A DNA stretch of 10,361 bases. Origin: Fibrobacter sp. Its GTDB lineage: Bacteria > Fibrobacterota > Fibrobacteria > Fibrobacterales > Fibrobacteraceae. The notes under the pieces were generated by a model, which was given only the letters and a program-made list of their open reading frames with translations, was not told the origin of the DNA and did not search any database. Location: positions 1 to 10,361 of the forward strand of contig JABUUR010000019.1 of assembly GCA_021443065.1 (NCBI GenBank), given 5' to 3'. Position 1 is the first letter of the stretch. The number at the start of each line of letters is the position of its first letter. Shown here piece after piece: positions 6,677 to 10,361 of this stretch. Made by a program: the position numbers and the translations under genes.

Positions 6677-8139
6677 GGTCGCTCTTGAAAACTGAATCTA
6701 TGGTCGCCACCGAAAAGATGCTGGAAGTGGTAAAGACGCTTCTGGACGAAGACCAGCCGGAAACCTTGTTCCCGAAGATTCTGGAGGTTGCCAGGAGTGT
6801 GCTTCGTGCAGACGCCGCCGTGCTTGACGTTTCCAGGGAAAATCCGCTGCACCTGAGCAACCCGGAGCAGGTGGCCATTTCCATTTCGGCGGTAAGGCAG
6901 GCCAAGTCCGAAAACAGGGCTGTCATCTGGAACCAGGTGGACGACGATTCCGTGGACCTTTCCAAGTCCATTGTGCAGAACCAGTTGACAAGCATCATGG
7001 TTTCGCCCTTCAGGACGACGGATTCGGAAACCGGCTACCTGTACTTGCAGCGGGCCGCCCGTGAGGAACCTTTTACCGCCGAAGATGTGGAACTTTTCGA
7101 TTCCTTCGTGGCTGTATGCGAAAAATTCGCCATTGCCGTGGACGACCGCCTTAGGGACAAGCGGTCGCTGGACGTGTTGAAAAACGTGGTCCGCAGGGAT
7201 GGCGTGGTGTATTCTTCTGCGGTCATGGCGGACCTGATCGCCCTGGCCGACAAACTTGCCCCCCTGCCCATGCCCGTGATTATCCGGGGAGAAACCGGTA
7301 CCGGCAAGGAGGTAATCGCAAAGTACATCCACAGGCGAAGCCCCCGTGCCGACAAACCCTTCATTGCCGTAAATTGCGGGGCCATTCCGGAGAACCTCAT
7401 GGAATCCTTGCTGTTTGGGCATGCCAAGGGCTCTTTTACAGGCGCCATCGAAAACCGCAAGGGCTTTTTCGAGGAGGCCGACGGCGGAACGATTTTCCTG
7501 GACGAAATCGGTGAACTGCCCATGAACATGCAGGTGAAACTTTTGCGGGTACTGCAGGAAAAGCACATTACCCGGGTGGGGGACAACCGGGAGATTCCCG
7601 TGAACGTGAGGGTCATATCGGCAACCCATGTGGACCTGGAAGATGCGGTCAAGGAAAAGCGATTTAGGGAGGACCTGTATTTTAGACTGCAGGTGATGCC
7701 CTTGTCGCTGCCGCCCTTGAGGGAACGGGGGCAGGACGTTGTGCTTTTGGCGGAAGAATTCCTGACCCGGTACGGTGCCGAATACGGCCGCGGAAAATAC
7801 CACATGAGCCGCAATACGGAAAAGGCGCTGCTGGGTTATCATTGGCCGGGCAACGTCCGCGAACTGGAAAACAAGATCCAGAAGGCGCTGGTCCTTGCGG
7901 TACACGGGGTGATCCAGCCCCAGGACCTGGGTTTGGGAAACGTCCAGAACGAGGCCAAGGAATCGCCCAGGACCTTGAAGGAAGCCCGTGAGGCTGTGGA
8001 ACGCGATGTCATCGGCCGCGCCCTGAGGGACAGCAACGCCAATCTGACCCTGGCGGCTACGATCTTGGGCATAGACCGCAAGGTGCTCCGCGAAATCATG
8101 GAACGGCTTGACATGAAAAAGGAAGACTTTAAAAAATAA
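6673..8139 (+). CDS. Sigma54-dependent transcriptional activator (GAF, AAA+, Fis-type HTH)
   Basis: This 488-residue cytoplasmic regulator uses ATP hydrolysis to open promoters held by sigma54 RNA polymerase. An N-terminal GAF-like domain (about 15-157) replaces the receiver domain found in NtrC-type response regulators. The AAA+ domain shows Walker A GETGTGKE (206-213), the sigma54-contacting loop GSFTGA (253-258, a variant of GAFTGA that keeps the key Phe and Thr), Walker B GGTIFLDE (271-278), arginine-finger region RFREDLYFRL (330-339) and WPGNVREL (391-398). The C-terminal 40-50 residues form a Fis-type helix-turn-helix (about 440-480). Translation is probably coupled to the kinase through the ATGA overlap; Met10 (6700) is a weaker alternative start. 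No receiver or PAS domain is seen, so control may come from a ligand of the GAF domain, from the kinase, or both. The likely target is the sigma54 promoter 200 bases downstream. Confidence 0.95.
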   Translation: MRSLLKTESMVATEKMLEVVKTLLDEDQPETLFPKILEVARSVLRADAAVLDVSRENPLHLSNPEQVAISISAVRQAKSENRAVIWNQVDDDSVDLSKSIVQNQLTSIMVSPFRTTDSETGYLYLQRAAREEPFTAEDVELFDSFVAVCEKFAIAVDDRLRDKRSLDVLKNVVRRDGVVYSSAVMADLIALADKLAPLPMPVIIRGETGTGKEVIAKYIHRRSPRADKPFIAVNCGAIPENLMESLLFGHAKGSFTGAIENRKGFFEEADGGTIFLDEIGELPMNMQVKLLRVLQEKHITRVGDNREIPVNVRVISATHVDLEDAVKEKRFREDLYFRLQVMPLSLPPLRERGQDVVLLAEEFLTRYGAEYGRGKYHMSRNTEKALLGYHWPGNVRELENKIQKALVLAVHGVIQPQDLGLGNVQNEAKESPRTLKEAREAVERDVIGRALRDSNANLTLAATILGIDRKVLREIMERLDMKKEDFKK

Positions 8140-8213
8140 CGGGAATAAAAGAAAAGGAAATGGTCAATAAACTGCGAGGTACGCGCTGCTAAAAGTGGAC
8201 TAGGTGAATTTTT

Positions 8214-8259
8214 GGGATATTTTATCACATCGGAACTCAAGTTCCCGAAAAATATTCCC
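8214..8259. repeat. Nested inverted repeat downstream of the sigma54 activator gene
   Basis: GGGATATTTT (8214-8223) faces AAAAATATTCCC (8248-8259). Between them lies the inner inverted repeat GGAACT-CA-AGTTCC (8232-8245). As RNA this forms a long interrupted hairpin about 75 bases after the activator stop codon. It lacks an immediately following T-run, so it is not a classic terminator, although a TTTTT begins 12 bases later. It may protect the operon mRNA 3' end, or act as a distal protein-binding site for the sigma54 promoter. Confidence 0.5.
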
Positions 8260-8267
8260 TTCAGGAG

Positions 8268-8303
8268 TCGGTTTTTATTTATATTGAATAAATAAATAAC
8301 CGA
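8268..8303. repeat. AT-rich imperfect palindrome upstream of the sigma54 promoter
   Basis: TCGGTTTTTATTTAT (8268-8282) is the inverted copy, with one bulged base, of ATAAATAAATAACCGA (8288-8303), separated by five bases. It adjoins the activator-site candidate at 8305. It could be a terminator-like hairpin without a T tail, or an AT-rich bending site of the kind used with sigma54 promoters. No IHF consensus was checked. Confidence 0.5.
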
Positions 8304-8304
8304 A

Positions 8305-8336
8305 ATTAGGCAAATATCGCCTAATGGATCGCCTAA
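8305..8336. promoter_or_regulatory. Candidate upstream activator-binding sites (TTAGGC half-sites)
   Basis: ATTAGGC (8305-8311) and GCCTAAT (8319-8325) form a perfect 7-base inverted repeat with a 7-base spacer. A third half-site repeats as ATCGCCTAA at 8316-8324 and again at 8328-8336, 12 bases apart. Dyads of this size bind Fis-type helix-turn-helix dimers of sigma54 activators. The dyad centre is only about 57 bases before the predicted transcription start, closer than the 80-150 bases common for such sites. The activator encoded just upstream is the obvious candidate to bind here. Confidence 0.6.
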
Positions 8337-8344
8337 ACGGATAG

Positions 8345-8361
8345 TTGGCACGGAATTTGCA
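8345..8361 (+). promoter_or_regulatory. Sigma54 (RpoN) -24/-12 promoter
   Basis: TTGGCACG (8345-8352), four bases, then TTGCA (8357-8361) matches the sigma54 consensus TTGGCACG-N4-TTGCA at every conserved position. The GG (8347-8348) and GC (8359-8360) doublets are separated by ten bases as required. Counting 12 bases from the -12 C gives a transcription start near 8372, immediately before the ATG at 8373. The promoter would drive the secreted-protein and beta-barrel genes. Confidence 0.9.
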
Positions 8362-8372
8362 AAACCCAAGGC

Positions 8373-8801
8373 ATGAAAGCGAAAATGAGAAAAATAGGTT
8401 TCATATCGATTTTCTTGATGATGTCGGCAACTGCTTTTGCCGGCGAGCCTTCGATGCGTCCGGAATCCTCTATCCCGACCCCTGCCGCAAAGTCCGAGGT
8501 TTCCCAGGAAACCCCGACCCTAGGTGCAAAGGAAAGCGAAGATTGGAAGAAACTCCGTGAAGAACGTCGCGCGGCCCGTGAACAGATATTGTCCGACCTG
8601 CGTTCCAGTTCCGCTGCCGAAAAACAGTCCATTCGCCAGAATGTAACGAAGGTTCAACCTCGTCCGAACTTCGAAGGGGAAATCCCGAAAAACGCTCGCG
8701 AACGTAAACCAGCCTTCGAATGGCCGGAAGCGCCCAAGATGCCTACGCGAGATTTCCCTCCCGGTCCTCATCCTTTTGAAGGGGATCGCAACAATCATTA
8801 A
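8373..8801 (+). CDS. Small secreted charged/proline-rich protein
   Basis: The 142-residue product is not recognised as a known family. Residues 1-23 form a Sec signal peptide with a likely cut after AFA. The mature part begins with a Ser/Thr/Pro-rich stretch (25-50), then a strongly charged, probably helical region (55-95, DWKKLREERRAAREQILSDL), then a proline-rich tail (96-137). It has no cysteine and no membrane segment after the signal, so it should be periplasmic or exported and partly disordered. It is the first gene behind the sigma54 promoter, and its stop overlaps the next start (TAATG), pointing to a joint function with the beta-barrel protein. The start is uncertain. ATG 8373 falls on the predicted transcription start with no room for a Shine-Dalgarno. 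The in-frame ATG at 8385, which leaves the signal peptide intact, is an alternative. Confidence 0.75.
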   Translation: MKAKMRKIGFISIFLMMSATAFAGEPSMRPESSIPTPAAKSEVSQETPTLGAKESEDWKKLREERRAAREQILSDLRSSSAAEKQSIRQNVTKVQPRPNFEGEIPKNARERKPAFEWPEAPKMPTRDFPPGPHPFEGDRNNH

Positions 8802-10078
8802 TGCGACGGCTTGCAGTCGTGCTGTTTTTGCTTGCGTCGTTCCTATGGGCTGAAACCCAGGAGGAGGCGTATTTTAGGGCGATGAAGGCTGAGGAAGCCG
8901 GCGATATTTCCCTTGCGGTAAAGGCCTTTGAAGATGCGGTGGCCTTGCCCGGCCCCTATACGGACGAACTTAAGGGAATTCTGCAAAGTTATTACGAGGC
9001 GTTGGGTATCAAGGGGCAATCTCCGGAAAAGCCCTGGTCTTTTCGTTTTTTAGGGGATGCCGGGTTTAGCGGACTTCGATACGATGAATTTTCCGACGGT
9101 AACGGGTTCAACGAGTATGGCGGAGATGCGTTCCTTTCGCTGACCCCCTTTCTGGATTACACTTTGGGAAATTGGCTCCATTCCTTTGGGCTGGAGGTTT
9201 CGGGCGACTGGTTCTTGATGAACGACAACATGCCCGCGCTGGATACCAGCGACTGGATTTTGTCCGTGGGGGCGGATTATTCCCTGATCGGGACTTCTGT
9301 AATGGCCAACGTGGGCATCAACTTGAACCTTGCGGAGCGTGAAGACCCGTCCCTGTCGTTCTTTGGATGGGGGCAGAAGGAATTTTACCGGGGCGGCAAG
9401 AATCGTTATGGGGCGGCCCTGTGGGCCTACTACAAGACCAACGGCCCCCTGTCCTCGGCGTTGTACGCCTCCTGGAATCGTTCTGCGGCCAACGGCTGGA
9501 ACGGTTCTTTGTATGTGGGAGGGCGTTTCGAGGCGGACTCGGTATTGGACTACAAGAAATATGTGTCGGACTACGTGGACGCGGTGACGGAGTCCGTGAA
9601 CAATGCCTACGACAGCGGCTTGGGACTTATGGATGCCTACGGCAACTGCTGGGCAACCTACGGTTCGGCATGTATGGAATTGACCGAGGAACAGGTGGAC
9701 TCCCTTTACTGGGAAAAATTGGTCGGTGATGCGACGAAGACTGTATCTGTGCCGTCCACACGTTCCTACGGGTTGTGGCTGGGGCCTGTGTTGCGTTTGA
9801 AAATTTCGTACAAGTTCAGGACGAAAATAACCTTGGAGGCCAAGGTCAATCTTTTTTACGGGTTTGTTCTTGACGGACCCGATGCAGATTACGAAAAGAT
9901 CCAGAAGTTCTCCGGGTCCTGGGGTGCGATGATTTACTGGAATCCCAATTTCCTGCGGTTTTACCTGGGGGTGGAGCAGAACTACCATTACTACCGCCTG
10001 CCCGCGTACTATCGGGACGTATACCCCGAAGGCAACCTGCTGAGCCAGTTGAAAGCCGGCGTGAAGTGGGAAATTTAA
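8801..10078 (+). CDS. Predicted outer-membrane beta-barrel protein with N-terminal TPR-like segment
   Basis: The 425-residue product has a signal peptide cut after FLWA (residue 17). A short helical segment (20-69) resembles one TPR plus a helix. From about residue 80 to the end, alternating hydrophobic/polar strands rich in Tyr, Trp and Gly are typical of outer-membrane barrels, for example SYGLWLGPVLRLKISYKF and the closing strand LKAGVKWEI. The last residue is Ile rather than the common Phe. The layout, periplasmic helical repeat followed by a barrel, recalls two-part transport or assembly barrels such as the SLAM type, but the similarity is structural only and no family is assigned. The gene starts inside the stop codon of the small secreted protein (TAATG), so it is likely cotranslated with it under the sigma54 promoter. 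A role in exporting or displaying that protein is inferred. Confidence 0.8.
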   Translation: MRRLAVVLFLLASFLWAETQEEAYFRAMKAEEAGDISLAVKAFEDAVALPGPYTDELKGILQSYYEALGIKGQSPEKPWSFRFLGDAGFSGLRYDEFSDGNGFNEYGGDAFLSLTPFLDYTLGNWLHSFGLEVSGDWFLMNDNMPALDTSDWILSVGADYSLIGTSVMANVGINLNLAEREDPSLSFFGWGQKEFYRGGKNRYGAALWAYYKTNGPLSSALYASWNRSAANGWNGSLYVGGRFEADSVLDYKKYVSDYVDAVTESVNNAYDSGLGLMDAYGNCWATYGSACMELTEEQVDSLYWEKLVGDATKTVSVPSTRSYGLWLGPVLRLKISYKFRTKITLEAKVNLFYGFVLDGPDADYEKIQKFSGSWGAMIYWNPNFLRFYLGVEQNYHYYRLPAYYRDVYPEGNLLSQLKAGVKWEI

Positions 10079-10102
10079 AAAGTATAATGACGCAAGGGGC
10101 AT

Positions 10103-10250
10103 ATGCGTCCACGTAGTGGATGAAGCATTTCTTGGTGCTTTAGCACCTAGAAAGACTTGTCCAAGTATTGGACAGTTCTCACTAAGCGCTAAGTGTTCAT
10201 TAGCCTTGGAACCCCTCGAAAAGGTCTCACGATGTTCGACTTTTCGAAGG
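10103..10250. repeat. Cluster of five short inverted repeats in the 3' intergenic region
   Basis: Five hairpins or near-palindromes follow one another in this non-coding stretch. They are TCCAC-GTA-GTGGA (10108-10120) inside an outer ATGC/GCAT pair, and GGTGCT-TT-AGCACC (10134-10147) extended by TTTCT/AGAAA. The others are GTCCAA-GTA-TTGGAC (10159-10173), the near-palindrome CACTAAGCGCTAAGTG (10180-10195), and CGAAAAG/CTTTTCG (10217-10246). None has a T-run that would make it a clear terminator. No open reading frame on either strand looks real here. Confidence 0.6.
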
Positions 10251-10281
10251 TGCGGATTGTGAATGCGTTATGGCAGGGGAG

Positions 10282-10361
10282 ATCCCGGGTCAAGCCCGGG
10301 ATGACAACGCAATGGAGCTCAGGGTGACAGTGTAAAACGTCTCTCTCTAACATGTCATCCC
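10282..10361. repeat. CCCGGG-type intergenic repeat and a second, inverted partial match at the window edge
   Basis: ATCCCGGG-TCAAG-CCCGGGAT (10282-10302) is a perfect inverted repeat with 8-base arms. Its right flank GGGATGAC (10298-10305) recurs inverted as GTCATCCC at 10354-10361, where the window ends. The spacing suggests a pair of oppositely oriented copies of a short dispersed repeat, or one larger palindromic element of about 80 bases. Repeats of this look are scattered between genes in several bacterial genomes. Copy number in this genome cannot be seen from the window. Confidence 0.65.

Noticed and set aside
6661..7905. 414-residue open frame on the minus strand opposite the sigma54 activator
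   Set aside because: No recognisable domain or plausible start is visible, and composition is His/Gln/Arg-rich as expected for an antisense shadow of a GC-rich-third-position gene.
9050..10102. 350-residue minus-strand open frame opposite the barrel gene
   Set aside because: Shadow frame: no signal, motif or RBS, and low-complexity His/Gln/Val/Pro composition.

Overview
The window looks like a chromosomal segment of a Gram-negative bacterium, most likely a Fibrobacter or close relative (Fibrobacterota). This is an inference. It rests on signal peptides, lipoprotein boxes and an outer-membrane barrel, on a DUF3332-type lipoprotein, on mid-range GC with AT-rich intergenic gaps, and on a CCCGGG-type intergenic repeat. 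No mobile element, CRISPR array or integrase is visible.

Left part (1-3656). The 3' two thirds of a tRNA-Pro(GGG) enters from the left edge and ends in a strong hairpin terminator that also works for the opposite strand. Facing it on the minus strand is a two-gene unit. The first gene encodes a family 1 solute-binding protein with a signal peptide and a C-terminal membrane anchor. The second encodes a membrane diguanylate cyclase with a periplasmic sensor, HAMP, GGEEF active site and intact RxxD inhibitory site. There is no ABC permease or ATPase, so the pair is best read as a ligand-sensing c-di-GMP module of the NspS/MbaA kind rather than a transporter.

Middle (3657-4754). A divergent gene encodes a small Nudix-fold protein whose catalytic glutamates are replaced. 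Next comes a DUF3332-type lipoprotein with its own promoter, a hairpin in the 5' leader, a strong RBS, high-expression codon use and its own terminator. A short gap with operator-like repeats follows.

Right part (4755-10078). Three plus-strand genes with 4-base ATGA overlaps encode a TPR lipoprotein, a membrane-anchored Hanks-type protein kinase and a GAF-AAA+-Fis sigma54 activator. After a 233-bp gap with several inverted repeats and a consensus sigma54 promoter (TTGGCACG-N4-TTGCA) come two overlapping genes: a small secreted charged/proline-rich protein and an outer-membrane beta-barrel protein. The layout suggests one circuit: envelope TPR sensor, kinase, sigma54 activator, and a sigma54-driven surface protein pair. 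This is the best candidate for an undescribed system here.

Right end (10079-10361). This stretch is non-coding and packed with short inverted repeats. It holds one complete CCCGGG palindrome, plus an inverted match to its outer edge that is cut off by the window end.
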